Source: Acinetobacter haemolyticus CIP 64.3 = MTCC 9819 (GTDB lineage Bacteria; Pseudomonadota; Gammaproteobacteria; Pseudomonadales; Moraxellaceae). Taken from it: a DNA stretch of 64,000 bases. Within the stretch, counting starts at the first letter, position 1, and every line of letters starts with the position of its first letter. The translations under genes and the position numbers were made by a program. The notes under the pieces are model-generated. The model had not been told where the DNA came from, searched no databases, and was given only the letters and a program-made list of their open reading frames with translations. Below, one piece after another: positions 19,163 to 28,679 of this stretch. The DNA lies in assembly GCF_000369065.1 (NCBI RefSeq), contig NZ_KB849800.1:388044-452043 (forward strand), written 5' to 3'.

Positions 19163-20695
19163 ATGGTTGATTTTGCAGAACATCGTAAAGCGTTACTCTG
19201 CAATGATGCTCAATCTATTGCTGACTATCAGTCAGCAATGGGCGAGGCGGTACAAGCCGTTTCAGCATGGTTGCAAAACGATAAAATGTATACAGGTGGT
19301 AGCATTAAAGATTTGCGTGCAGCAATATCTTTTAATCCATCGAAAGAAGGTTTAGGCGTACAGCAGTCTTTGCAGCGTATGGTTGAGTTATTTCTCAACA
19401 AAAGCTTAAAAGTACATCATCCGCATTCACTGGCACATTTGCATTGCCCAACGATGGTGATGAGCCAAATCGCGGAAGTGTTAATCAATGCGACTAACCA
19501 ATCAATGGACTCATGGGACCAAAGCCCAGCAGGTTCATTGATGGAAGTTCAGTTGATTGATTGGCTACGCCAAAAAGTGGGTTATGGTGCAGGTCAAGCA
19601 GGTGTGTTTACTTCAGGTGGAACACAGTCTAACTTGATGGGTGTATTGCTTGCGCGCGACTGGTGCATTTCGAAAAACTGGAAAGACGAAAACGGTAAAC
19701 CGTGGTCTGTTCAGCGTGATGGTATCCCAGCCGAGGCGATGAAAAACGTCAAAGTGATTTGTTCTGAAAATGCACATTTTTCTGTGCAAAAGAACATGGC
19801 AATGATGGGCATGGGTTTCCAATCAGTTGTCACTGTTCCTGTGAATGAAAATGCACAGATGGATGTTGATGCGCTAGAAAAAACCATGGCACATCTTCAA
19901 TCAGAAGGCAAAATCGTCGCTTGTGTAGTTGCAACAGCAGGTACAACAGATGCTGGTGCGATTGATCCACTCAAGAAAATCCGTGAAATTACCAATAAAT
20001 TTGGTTCATGGATGCATATTGATGCTGCTTGGGGTGGTGCACTGATTCTTTCAAATGACCATCGTGCAATGCTTGATGGAATTGAATTATCAGACTCAAT
20101 CACGCTTGATTTCCATAAGCACTATTTCCAAAGCATTAGCTGTGGCGCTTTCCTGTTGAAAGACGAAGCAAACTATCGCTTTATGCATTATGAAGCGGAG
20201 TATTTAAACTCTGCTTATGATGAAGAACATGGTGTACCTAACCTTGTGTCTAAATCTTTACAAACGACTCGTCGTTTTGATGCATTGAAATTGTGGATGA
20301 CGGTTGAAGCATTAGGTGAAGAGCTTTATGGTTCAATGATCGATCACGGCGTGAAATTAACACGTGAAGTTGCAGACTATATCAAATCAACAGATGGTCT
20401 TGAGCTGTTAGTTGAACCGCAGTTTGCGTCAGTGCTGTTCCGTGTCGTGCCAGAAGGTTATCCTGCTGAGTCTGTTGATAGCTTGAATCAAAACGTTGCA
20501 GATGAATTGTTTGCACGTGGTGAGGCGAATATTGGTGTGACCAAAGTGGGTAATGTTCAATCTTTGAAGATGACTACATTAAGTCCTGTTGCAACGCTTG
20601 AAAACGTACAGAACTTGCTTGCACTTGTGCTTGCAGAAGCTGATCGAATCAAAGACTCAATTGTTGAAGGTACTTATGTACCACCAATTGTATAG
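19163..20695 (+). CDS. ddc: L-2,4-diaminobutyrate decarboxylase
   Basis: Group II PLP decarboxylase releasing CO2 from L-2,4-diaminobutyrate to give 1,3-diaminopropane. The 510-aa length is usual. Features include [18 protein letters not shown] near residue 150, [12 protein letters not shown] near 201, [10 protein letters not shown] near 285, and the PLP lysine in [10 protein letters not shown] near residue 319. It forms a two-gene operon with dat (4-bp spacing), and a strong terminator follows. Confidence 0.96.
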   Translation: MVDFAEHRKALLCNDAQSIADYQSAMGEAVQAVSAWLQNDKMYTGGSIKDLRAAISFNPSKEGLGVQQSLQRMVELFLNKSLKVHHPHSLAHLHCPTMVMSQIAEVLINATNQSMDSWDQSPAGSLMEVQLIDWLRQKVGYGAGQAGVFTSGGTQSNLMGVLLARDWCISKNWKDENGKPWSVQRDGIPAEAMKNVKVICSENAHFSVQKNMAMMGMGFQSVVTVPVNENAQMDVDALEKTMAHLQSEGKIVACVVATAGTTDAGAIDPLKKIREITNKFGSWMHIDAAWGGALILSNDHRAMLDGIELSDSITLDFHKHYFQSISCGAFLLKDEANYRFMHYEAEYLNSAYDEEHGVPNLVSKSLQTTRRFDALKLWMTVEALGEELYGSMIDHGVKLTREVADYIKSTDGLELLVEPQFASVLFRVVPEGYPAESVDSLNQNVADELFARGEANIGVTKVGNVQSLKMTTLSPVATLENVQNLLALVLAEADRIKDSIVEGTYVPPIV

Positions 20696-20712
20696 TTGCA
20701 GTTTGGTTTACT

Positions 20713-20747
20713 AATAAAAACGAGGTCTTTAATGACCTCGTTTTTAT
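20713..20747. terminator. Terminator between ddc and Rieske oxygenase gene
   Basis: AATAAAAACGAGGTC paired with GACCTCGTTTTTATT around a 6-nt loop, symmetrical enough to serve both convergent genes. Confidence 0.93.
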
Positions 20748-20769
20748 TTATGAATGTTCGAAAATAAAG

Positions 20770-21822
20770 TCAGGCAGCAAAAATTGGACTAAATCCCATT
20801 TTTCGGAGCAGTTTACGGTACATGCTAGAACTACGATCTGCTGGGAAATGTGCTTCCATAGATAGGTCTAGTGGTAGATATTCAGGTTTTTGTGTTTCAA
20901 CAATGAGGCGATCTTCTTCAAAAATTTCTAAATTGAATTTATAAGCCTCTTCGACAGGTAAGTCTTTATCATAGTTACGACAGATCGGTGCAAATAAACG
21001 CGTTTGACGCGCAGACACAGGACTAGCAGCATTCATAATCACTTGCTTGCTATCATTCGGAAAGTGGATCGTCAGTGTTGCAGTAAAGGGGAGGCTGATT
21101 TCAAAATGCCTTAACCACTGAAAGCCTTCTTGTCCACGCTGATCCATACCAATCGGGTAACGACCAACACTACTGATATAATCGGCATCAAAACCGTAGG
21201 TTGTCTCTGTCGTCGTGTAATCTGGTACTTCAACATTATCTGGGTCTCCAAAAGTATCAGGATGTACCCAAGCAAAATGAGCCACATCAATAAAACCTTC
21301 AAGCTGTCTTCCTGCAAAACAATTGAGTTCTACAGAGGGGCACACCAATTGTTGAAAGTCAGAATGATCCCAATAAGGCATTTGTGGAATGGTGGGTAAC
21401 GCATCTTTATTTGCCGTGAGATTGCACCAGATCAACCCATATTTCTCGATAGCAGCATATGTCTTTAAATGAAAGCGTTCAGATATTTTGTGTTCTGGGT
21501 GGGCGGGAATCCGATTACATTTTCCATTTTCACCAAAACGTAAACCGTGATAGCGACAGACGACACCAAGACCATCATTACGGCCTAAACTCAAGGGAAC
21601 ACCACGGTGTGGACAGGCATCTTTGGCAACTATAAGCTGATCAGACATTTTGTAAATCACCAATGGCATATCCAGTAATGTAGCGGCTGTGGGTTGTTCG
21701 CTAATTTCACGTGCTAAAGCAATTGGATACCAATGTTGGGCAAGTAAATGCCAATCATGCTCTGAAAATGTCATGTGAATGGGTAAATCAGGATTGAAGG
21801 TCGCGATGGCTTTAGTATTCAT
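20770..21822 (-). CDS. Rieske non-heme iron oxygenase, alpha subunit
   Basis: 350-aa oxygenase of the Rieske type (VanA/NdmA-like monooxygenases and demethylases). The 2Fe-2S ligands are C70-x-H72 (CPHRG) and C89-x2-H92 (CRYHG). The mononuclear iron motif reads EGFIDVAHFAWVHPDTFGD, about residues 172-190. A GAAGAGATC ribosome site precedes the ATG. No reductase or ferredoxin partner is adjacent, so it must borrow one. The ligand-binding C-terminal half does not reveal the substrate. It lies alone, convergent to ddc. Confidence 0.85.
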   Translation of the reverse strand: MNTKAIATFNPDLPIHMTFSEHDWHLLAQHWYPIALAREISEQPTAATLLDMPLVIYKMSDQLIVAKDACPHRGVPLSLGRNDGLGVVCRYHGLRFGENGKCNRIPAHPEHKISERFHLKTYAAIEKYGLIWCNLTANKDALPTIPQMPYWDHSDFQQLVCPSVELNCFAGRQLEGFIDVAHFAWVHPDTFGDPDNVEVPDYTTTETTYGFDADYISSVGRYPIGMDQRGQEGFQWLRHFEISLPFTATLTIHFPNDSKQVIMNAASPVSARQTRLFAPICRNYDKDLPVEEAYKFNLEIFEEDRLIVETQKPEYLPLDLSMEAHFPADRSSSMYRKLLRKMGFSPIFAA

Positions 21823-22256
21823 GATCTCTTCGTTCTATTCGTTTAGATTGAATATAGATCAATACACTGTTCGAATAAATTTCAATAAACTGAATGATGT
21901 GTTGATACTTTTAGAACACGACTTAGATTTAGATGAATCCATTTGGATGATCATAGTTCACTCTAAGCTATTATGATGTCTAAGTTTAAGAGCAAGGGCT
22001 ATGGTAAGGTGTCGATGTTTAATCAGTCTGTCACATGATTGAATCGGCAAAATGCTTGAAATTTTACTCAGCATAGCTTTTTTACAATCAAAGATAATTT
22101 TGTTCTAAAAAATTAAATATAAGTTGCATTAAATGAATTAAATATTACAATTTTAATGATACCTGTTTAGGTTGTAAGGATATTTTTAGTTCTTTTAGTT
22201 GTTGATATTTAATAATATTTAATTAAATTTGATGCAATACATCAATTATCATCAAA
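21823..22256. other. AT-rich intergenic region upstream of the pst operon
   Basis: About 430 bp with no gene I can support. A short frame at 21779-21976 overlaps the start of the Rieske gene on the other strand and has no coding character. The region probably holds the promoter of the Rieske gene on its left. Confidence 0.4.
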
Positions 22257-22289
22257 GCGTCACAAAGTTGTAACTTATTTGTCATATTA
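22257..22289 (+). promoter_or_regulatory. Pho box with three 11-bp repeats upstream of pstS
   Basis: Three consecutive 7+4 units: GCGTCACAAAG, TTGTAACTTAT and TTGTCATATTA. The last two together match the PhoB consensus (two CTGTCAT-like heptamers 11 bp apart). They lie 85-117 bp upstream of the pstS ATG. Phosphate-starvation control by PhoB is inferred. Confidence 0.75.
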
Positions 22290-22373
22290 TCTAATCAAAA
22301 TGCAGTTAACCAAAGTACAACACTTGAATTTAAAAGAGTTGTAAATCAAATTGTATAAATGAGAGAAAACAAT

Positions 22374-23405
22374 ATGCGCTTAAATCCACGTAATCTCGCA
22401 ATTGCATTAGCTGTAACTGGGGCAACTGTAGCAACGACTGCAAACGCAGCTCGTGATACGATCCAAATTGCTGGTTCTTCAACTGTCTTGCCTTTTGCAA
22501 GTATTGTAGCGGAAGAGTTTGGTAACACTTTCCCACAATTTAAAACACCTGTAGTTGGTTCTGGTGGTTCTTCAGGTGGTTTGAAACAGTTCTGTCAAGG
22601 TGTAGGTGATAACACGATTGATATCGCGAACTCTTCACGCCCAATGCGTAGTAGCGAAGTACCTACATGTGCAAAAGCAGGTGTAAATAAGATTCAAGAA
22701 ATCAAAATTGGTTATGACGGTATTGTTTTCGCGTCAAACATTAATAAAGCAGCATATAAATTAAAACCTTACCATGTATTTACAGCGATTGCTGCTGAAT
22801 TACCATCAAATGGTAAGATGGTTCCAAACCCATATACACATTGGAACCAAATTGATAAATCACTTCCAAATGAGCCAATTACTTTAGTTATTCCTGGTTC
22901 AAACCACGGTACGCGTGAAGTTTTCCAAGAGAAAATGGTAGATGCAGGCTGTGAAGCTTATGAATACATCAAAAACTTAGATAAAGATGCTCAAAAGAAA
23001 GCATGTACGACATTCCGTCAAGGTGGTCGAGTTATTGAAATTGCGGGTGACTATACAGAAACACTTGCACGTTTAAGAACAACTCCAAGTGCTGTAGGTG
23101 TGTTTGGTTTGAGCTTCTATGATCAAAACCGTGACAAGCTTCGTGTGGCAACTGTAAACAATGTTGTGCCATCAGAAGCAACGATTTTAAGTGGTAAATA
23201 CCCAGTATCTCGTCCTTTATACTTCTATGTAAAAGGCGAACACTTAAACTCAATTAAAGGTTTACCGCAATACGTTGAGTTCTTCTTGAATAAAAGAACT
23301 TCAGGTAAAGGTTCTAAGTTAGAGCGTGCTGGTTTAATCCCACTATCTGATTCAGAGCGCGCAAAAATCCTTGCTGATTTTAAAGCAGGTAAAGTGTTTA
23401 AATAA
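22374..23405 (+). CDS. pstS: Phosphate ABC transporter substrate-binding protein
   Basis: Periplasmic phosphate receptor of the high-affinity Pst importer. The start at 22374 (343 aa) is chosen because GAGAG lies about 9 nt upstream, whereas ATG 22359 overlaps it. The signal peptide runs to about residue 23 (VATTANA). Phosphate-binding segments are IAGSSTVLPFA near 30, GSGGSSGGLKQF near 60, IANSSRP near 85 and GSNHGTREVF near 175. It is followed by a strong hairpin and then pstC, so a fraction of transcripts probably stops here, giving excess PstS. Confidence 0.93.
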   Translation: MRLNPRNLAIALAVTGATVATTANAARDTIQIAGSSTVLPFASIVAEEFGNTFPQFKTPVVGSGGSSGGLKQFCQGVGDNTIDIANSSRPMRSSEVPTCAKAGVNKIQEIKIGYDGIVFASNINKAAYKLKPYHVFTAIAAELPSNGKMVPNPYTHWNQIDKSLPNEPITLVIPGSNHGTREVFQEKMVDAGCEAYEYIKNLDKDAQKKACTTFRQGGRVIEIAGDYTETLARLRTTPSAVGVFGLSFYDQNRDKLRVATVNNVVPSEATILSGKYPVSRPLYFYVKGEHLNSIKGLPQYVEFFLNKRTSGKGSKLERAGLIPLSDSERAKILADFKAGKVFK

Positions 23406-23419
23406 TATCGAGTAAATCG

Positions 23420-23450
23420 GGCTGGTGATATTCATATCATCAGCCTTTTT
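23420..23450 (+). terminator. Hairpin/terminator between pstS and pstC
   Basis: GGCTGGTGATAT paired with ATATCATCAGCC (one G-T) with a 2-nt loop, then TTTTT. It probably lowers read-through into pstCAB relative to pstS. Confidence 0.85.
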
Positions 23451-23503
23451 TATCAGGCTAAGTTTTTTCAGATGAAAACAATCGAGAAAACAGTGGAGAT
23501 CGC

Positions 23504-24883
23504 ATGAATCTGCTAATTATCGGTGTGTTGTTGGCTCTAGTGGCAATCGCATATCAAATTGGGTTACGTAAAAGTCGTAATCTGGCAGGTAAGGGGAATA
23601 ACTCGGCTTTATTGCATTCGCGTCCGGGCTATTATGGTGCTATGGTTGCGTTATGGTGTGGTATTCCAGCCTTTTTAATTCTGTTAATTTGGAACATGGT
23701 TGAACCAACTATATTAAAACAAATTGTATTTAATCATATTCCTGCCGCAGTGAATGCGAACCTAGATGAAAGTAGTCGTTCAGTTTTATTTAGTCGTGTA
23801 CAAGCGATTGCTTCAGGTTTTGGGGTAACTGATCAAGCTGCAGCTTATGAGCTTGCCGCAGCTAAAGAGTTGGCTAAATTTCAGAGTGTTGGTACTTTTG
23901 CTAAAGTTGCAGTGGTGATTAGTGCTGCATTGGCGGGTCTAGCTTGGGCAAAGAAAACAATCAGTCAACAATACCGAGCGCGTAATCAAGTTGAACGTGC
24001 GATTAATGTCGGTCTAATCTTATGTTCCAGTGTGGCGATTTTAACCACGATTGGAATCGTATTGTCGATGTTCAGTGAAGCTTTACGCTTCTTTAATTTT
24101 GTTAGTCCATTCGATTTCTTTTTTGGTACTGTGTGGCAGCCTGGATTCAGTCAGGTTGGTGAGGCAACTGGCAGTTACGGTTTACTCCCATTGCTTTGGG
24201 GCACGTTAATGGTCAGTGGGGTCGCTCTTTTGGTTGCGGTGCCTGTTGGATTAATGATTGCGATTTATTTGGCTGAATATGCTCCACCGCGATTACGTGC
24301 ATGGGCGAAACCAACGATTGAGGTTTTGGCAGGTATCCCAACGATTGTGTATGGTGTATTTGCGTTAATGATCATCGGTCCATTCTTTAAAATGTTTGGG
24401 GATGCGATTGGGTTAAACATCAATGCAACGAGTGCTCTGACTGCTGGCTTTGTTATGGGGATTATGATTATCCCATTTGTGTCTTCTTTATCGGATGACA
24501 TCATTACACAAGTGCCGAGATCATTGCGTGATGGTTCTTTGGGCTTAGGTGCGACTAAATCAGAAACGATTCGTCGAGTGGTAATGCCCGCTGCGCTACC
24601 AGGGATTGTTGGTGCATTCTTACTGGCTGCTTCGCGTGCGATTGGTGAAACCATGATCGTGGTGTTAGCTGCAGGTAATAGCCCAGTTTTACATGCGAAT
24701 CCATTCGAAGCTGTTGCTACGGTTACGATGACGATTGTGACGCAGTTAACCGGGGATTCTGACTTTGCAAGCCCGCAAGCACTTGTGGCATTTGCACTTG
24801 GTTTGACCTTATTTGTAATTACATTGGGTCTCAACATTATTGCACTGTACATTGTACGTAAATATCGTGAGCAATACGAATGA
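23504..24883 (+). CDS. pstC: Phosphate ABC transporter permease PstC
   Basis: Inner-membrane permease of the Pst importer. At 459 aa it is longer than the E. coli protein (319): an extra N-terminal membrane segment (residues about 3-20), another near 45-65, and a periplasmic stretch near 70-130 precede the usual MetI-like domain. The ABC-permease EAA loop is visible in DGSLGLGATKSETIRRVVMPAALPG (quoted in part: SLGLGATKSETIRRV, near residue 345). It overlaps pstA by 4 bp. GGAG precedes the ATG. Confidence 0.93.
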   Translation: MNLLIIGVLLALVAIAYQIGLRKSRNLAGKGNNSALLHSRPGYYGAMVALWCGIPAFLILLIWNMVEPTILKQIVFNHIPAAVNANLDESSRSVLFSRVQAIASGFGVTDQAAAYELAAAKELAKFQSVGTFAKVAVVISAALAGLAWAKKTISQQYRARNQVERAINVGLILCSSVAILTTIGIVLSMFSEALRFFNFVSPFDFFFGTVWQPGFSQVGEATGSYGLLPLLWGTLMVSGVALLVAVPVGLMIAIYLAEYAPPRLRAWAKPTIEVLAGIPTIVYGVFALMIIGPFFKMFGDAIGLNINATSALTAGFVMGIMIIPFVSSLSDDIITQVPRSLRDGSLGLGATKSETIRRVVMPAALPGIVGAFLLAASRAIGETMIVVLAAGNSPVLHANPFEAVATVTMTIVTQLTGDSDFASPQALVAFALGLTLFVITLGLNIIALYIVRKYREQYE

Positions 24884-26277
24884 CTTCATCCAATACATCT
24901 CCTGTGGATCAGAGTCCTGCATTTGATCCGCAAGCAGCGCAAGAATTACGTGCAGAGCGTAGAGCAAGAATTCAAAAGTCACTTGCAAAACGTCATCGTA
25001 AAGAAAAGACATTTCGTTTCTTAGGGTTTTCAGCAGTGATGCTTGGTTTAGCATTTGTTGCATTGCTCTTTGTAAGTATTTTATCGAAAGGTCTACCTGC
25101 ATTCTGGCAAAACACAATCACTATTCCTGTATATTTTGACCCTGCAATTATTGATGCGGGAGCGCCACCAAAGCGTCAAGCAGGGGAAACACCTGCTCGT
25201 TTCCAAGAAAGATATGTTGAGTGGCAAACGCAAATGGGAATGGCAGACTGGGATGCTTTAATCACGAATGCGATTGTTAAAAAAGATCCTGCGGTTGCGC
25301 CACAGCGTGATGAGTTGATTGGGATTTATACTAGTTCAGAATCTTATCGATTACGTGATATGGTATTTGCTAATCCATCATTGATTGGTAAAACTCAAGA
25401 TATTAAGATCTTAGCAGATGCCAATATTGATGTCTGGTTGGCAGGTAATATTGATCGCTCTCTCCCAGATGAACAGCAACAATTAAGTCCTGAATTACGT
25501 CAGCTAGCTGATCAGTTAAAAGCAGATGGCGTGATCAAAAATACTTTTAATACTGACTTTTTTGTAAATCCTGATTCGCGTAGTTCTCCTGCAACCAGTG
25601 GTTTAGCGGGTGCATTCATGGGCTCGTTGTTTATGATGCTCATCGTGATCTTGATTTCGATTCCAATTGGTGTTGCAAGTGCGGTTTACTTAGAAGAGTT
25701 TGCACCAAAGAATGTGATGACTGATATTATTGAAGTCAACATCAACAACTTGGCAGCAGTACCTTCGATTGTATTCGGTTTATTAGGTGCAGCAATCTTT
25801 ATTGGCTGGATGCATTTACCAATCTCAGCACCATTAGTGGGTGGTTTGGTATTAAGTTTAATGACACTTCCAACAGTGATTATTACAACACGCGCATCAC
25901 TAAAAGCCGTTCCTCCTTCGATTCGTCAAGCTGCTCTAGGTTTAGGCGCATCAAGAGTTCAAACCGTTTTCCATCATGTTTTACCGTTGGCTTTGCCAGG
26001 TATTTTGACGGGAGCAATTATTGGTGTTGCACAGGCACTAGGTGAGACAGCACCACTCTTGTTAATTGGTATGAGTGCTTTCGTTGCGAGTGTGCCAGCT
26101 TCGCCATTGGATCAATCTACAGCATTACCTGTACAAATTTTCTTATGGCAGGGCAATGAGCTACGTAACTTCTTCGAAGGACGTACCGCAGCGGCGATTA
26201 TTGTGCTGCTTGCCCTGATGATTGGTTTAAACAGTCTTGCAATTTGGTTACGTAAGAAATTTGAAGTACGTTGGTAA
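24880..26277 (+). CDS. pstA: Phosphate ABC transporter permease PstA
   Basis: Partner permease of PstC. At 465 aa it exceeds the E. coli protein (296). A basic cytosolic N terminus, a membrane helix near residues 48-68, and a long soluble insertion of about 170 residues (roughly 75-240) precede the MetI-like domain. The EAA-type loop [20 protein letters not shown] lies near residues 348-367. Start overlaps the pstC stop (ATGA). The insertion is shared in style with PstC and seems typical of this lineage rather than a fusion with a known domain. Confidence 0.92.
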   Translation: MTSSNTSPVDQSPAFDPQAAQELRAERRARIQKSLAKRHRKEKTFRFLGFSAVMLGLAFVALLFVSILSKGLPAFWQNTITIPVYFDPAIIDAGAPPKRQAGETPARFQERYVEWQTQMGMADWDALITNAIVKKDPAVAPQRDELIGIYTSSESYRLRDMVFANPSLIGKTQDIKILADANIDVWLAGNIDRSLPDEQQQLSPELRQLADQLKADGVIKNTFNTDFFVNPDSRSSPATSGLAGAFMGSLFMMLIVILISIPIGVASAVYLEEFAPKNVMTDIIEVNINNLAAVPSIVFGLLGAAIFIGWMHLPISAPLVGGLVLSLMTLPTVIITTRASLKAVPPSIRQAALGLGASRVQTVFHHVLPLALPGILTGAIIGVAQALGETAPLLLIGMSAFVASVPASPLDQSTALPVQIFLWQGNELRNFFEGRTAAAIIVLLALMIGLNSLAIWLRKKFEVRW

Positions 26278-26288
26278 TCGGAGATAAC

Positions 26289-27203
26289 ATGATGAATACT
26301 ATTGATACCACGAACTCCTTAGAAAAGGATAAATCAGTGAATCCACAGCAAACTCAATTTACATCGTCGGAAACACCAGCTCAGCAGGAAACAGCGTTTG
26401 TTGCACAGTTTGAAACTTCTGCCAAAGCAAAAAATCCGTCGCATGGTGATGTGAAGATCAGTACTCAAGATGTGCATGTGTACTATGGTGAGACTGAAGC
26501 GATTAAAGGCATCGATTTAGATATTTACCAAAATGAAGTCATTGCATTTATTGGTCCATCAGGGTGTGGTAAATCAACCTTTCTTCGTACCTTGAACCGT
26601 ATGAATGACACGATTGACATTTGTCGTGTCACAGGCAAGGTGACTTTGGATAGCCAAGATATCTATGATCCAAACTTAGATGTTGTATTATTGCGTGCAC
26701 AAGTGGGTATGGTATTCCAAAAACCAAACCCATTCCCAAAGTCAATTTTTGACAATGTTGCTTATGGTCCAAAATTACATGGATTGGCTCGTAATAAATA
26801 TGATCTAGAAGAGATCGTCGAAAATAGCTTACGTAAAGCGGGTCTATGGGATGAGGTTAAAGATCGTTTGAATCAACCTGGTACAGGTTTATCTGGCGGT
26901 CAACAACAGCGTTTATGTATTGCACGTACGATTGCGGTCAGCCCAGAAGTCATTTTGATGGATGAACCATGTTCAGCACTTGATCCAATTGCGACTGCAA
27001 AGATTGAAGAGTTAATTTCTGAACTTTCTGAGCAATATACCATTGCAATCGTAACTCACTCGATGCAGCAAGCAGCACGTGTTTCTGATCGTACAGCGTA
27101 TTTTCACTTGGGTGATTTGATCGAAGTAAACTCAACTGAAAAAGTGTTTACCCAGCCTGATCATCAACTTACAGAAGCCTATATTACGGGGCGTTTCGGT
27201 TAA
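26289..27203 (+). CDS. pstB: Phosphate ABC transporter ATP-binding protein PstB
   Basis: ATPase powering PstSCAB. Walker A is [16 protein letters not shown], the signature [15 protein letters not shown], and Walker [14 protein letters not shown]. Start 26289 (304 aa) is chosen for the GGAG 6 nt upstream; an in-frame TTG at 26271 lies inside pstA. About 50 Gln/Thr-rich residues precede the conserved domain, an extension absent from E. coli PstB (257 aa); a later start is possible. No phoU follows: the operon ends in a terminator. Confidence 0.93.
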   Translation: MMNTIDTTNSLEKDKSVNPQQTQFTSSETPAQQETAFVAQFETSAKAKNPSHGDVKISTQDVHVYYGETEAIKGIDLDIYQNEVIAFIGPSGCGKSTFLRTLNRMNDTIDICRVTGKVTLDSQDIYDPNLDVVLLRAQVGMVFQKPNPFPKSIFDNVAYGPKLHGLARNKYDLEEIVENSLRKAGLWDEVKDRLNQPGTGLSGGQQQRLCIARTIAVSPEVILMDEPCSALDPIATAKIEELISELSEQYTIAIVTHSMQQAARVSDRTAYFHLGDLIEVNSTEKVFTQPDHQLTEAYITGRFG

Positions 27204-27220
27204 TATCGAACTGTATTTAT

Positions 27221-27245
27221 AAAAGAGCCTGCGGGCTCTTTTTTA
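27221..27245 (+). terminator. Terminator after pstB
   Basis: AAAAGAGCC paired with GGCTCTTTT, short loop, T run; 18 bp after the pstB stop. Confidence 0.9.
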
Positions 27246-27472
27246 TTGATTCAGAGATTCTATTGTTTAAATATAACCTGTTTTGGTTGAGATAGAATCA
27301 TGTTGATGTCGTAGATCAATATGAAATTTTAGTCAGTACACTTGAAGAAAGTTTCTCCGAATTCAGCGTGTATATAGATGAAAATGAATCTATTTTGCAA
27401 ATTCGCTATTGAATTTTTATTGAACAGACCGCATCTTAGTGCAATAAAGCCGAACTAAAGAGCACATATTTT

Positions 27473-28435
27473 ATGTTATTCCATTTACCTAAATTTCCTG
27501 CTGAAATTCGTATTAGCCATTTAAACGCGCGTGTAAATGAACAAAGAAAAAAGATTGCGCAGACTACAGCTTCTCGTTTGGAATTATTGCAACTTGTTCA
27601 ACAACTTGCAAAAGAAGCAAAAGTACGTAAAAAGAATGATAAGAAAATATATGTCTTAGATTTTAAAGGGGATATGCAGGCTTCCGCAGTCGATACGATT
27701 CGTGAAGAAATTACTCTGATTCTAGCGACGGCAAAAGCAGGACATGATCGTGTTGTAGTGCGTTTAGAGAGTCCTGGCGGTATGGTTCACGGTTATGGTC
27801 TTGCTGCTGCACAATTGGTTCGTTTACGTGATGCGGGCTTTCATGTGACGATTTGTGTGGATAAAGTAGCTGCTAGCGGTGGCTACATGATGGCATGTAT
27901 CGCAAGTGAAATTATTTCAGCGCCATTTGCAGTCGTTGGATCAATTGGTGTGGTGGCACAAGTACCTAATTTCAATCGCTTACTCAAACAACATCATGTA
28001 GATTTTGATCTATACACGGCTGGTCAATATAAACGTACAGTCACCATGTTTGGTGAAAATACGCCTGAAGGCAAAGCTAAATTTGAAGAAGAATTACAAC
28101 AGACACATGTTCTCTTCAAACACTTCATCGAAAAATATCGTCCTCAATTAGATGTTGAAAAAGTTGCAACAGGTGAGCATTGGTATGGCGAAGATGCACG
28201 TCAGTTAAACTTAGTGGATAAGCTTCAGACCTCAGATGAATATTTACTTGGTTTGTTGTCGCAACATGATGTCTATGTCATCAATACGCGCAAGCGTCCA
28301 ACGTTTGGTGAAAAGCTTGGATTACAAGCAGCACAAATGGCTGAAAATCTTATTCCAACTGTCATGGGCAAGTTGGCCGATAGTTTAGCTAAAGCAAATA
28401 GCAGTTTGGTACAAATGCGTGATCCGAAATTCTAA
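27473..28435 (+). CDS. sohB: S49 family peptidase SohB
   Basis: 320-aa serine protease of the signal-peptide-peptidase A/SohB family. The catalytic Ser lies in KVAASGGYMMAC near residue 139 and the general-base Lys in YTAGQYKRTVTMF near residue 192, the Ser-Lys dyad arrangement of S49. VVRLESPGGMVHGYG near 94-108 is the conserved strand-loop. E. coli SohB (349 aa) has an N-terminal membrane anchor; here the first 60 residues are basic/helical and no convincing membrane helix is seen, so the anchor may be amphipathic or absent. Promoter and terminator flank it alone. Confidence 0.9.
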   Translation: MLFHLPKFPAEIRISHLNARVNEQRKKIAQTTASRLELLQLVQQLAKEAKVRKKNDKKIYVLDFKGDMQASAVDTIREEITLILATAKAGHDRVVVRLESPGGMVHGYGLAAAQLVRLRDAGFHVTICVDKVAASGGYMMACIASEIISAPFAVVGSIGVVAQVPNFNRLLKQHHVDFDLYTAGQYKRTVTMFGENTPEGKAKFEEELQQTHVLFKHFIEKYRPQLDVEKVATGEHWYGEDARQLNLVDKLQTSDEYLLGLLSQHDVYVINTRKRPTFGEKLGLQAAQMAENLIPTVMGKLADSLAKANSSLVQMRDPKF

Positions 28436-28453
28436 TTGGATGGATTGTATTGG

Positions 28454-28483
28454 AAACCAGTCTTAAATAAGGCTGGTTTTTTT
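28454..28483 (+). terminator. Terminator after sohB
   Basis: AAACCAGTCTT paired with AGGCTGGTTT (one G-T) and a T run, 19 bp after the stop. Confidence 0.85.
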
Positions 28484-28679
28484 ATAAAGAAATATAATTA
28501 TTTTCAAAAATAAAACTTTAAAGATTTTAACAAATGGTCAGCTAAATAAAAGCGACAAAACTTGCTTTGAGATGATTGTTCTTATAGTGATCATTTGATA
28601 CTTTAATTGCTAGATTAATAACTTAATTATTCATTAATCGATAAGTCTTAAAAATTATAATGGATCAGTGAGCATAATA

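Noticed and set aside
24265..24852. 195-aa minus-strand frame opposite pstC
   Set aside because: It is the antisense shadow of conserved PstC membrane segments.
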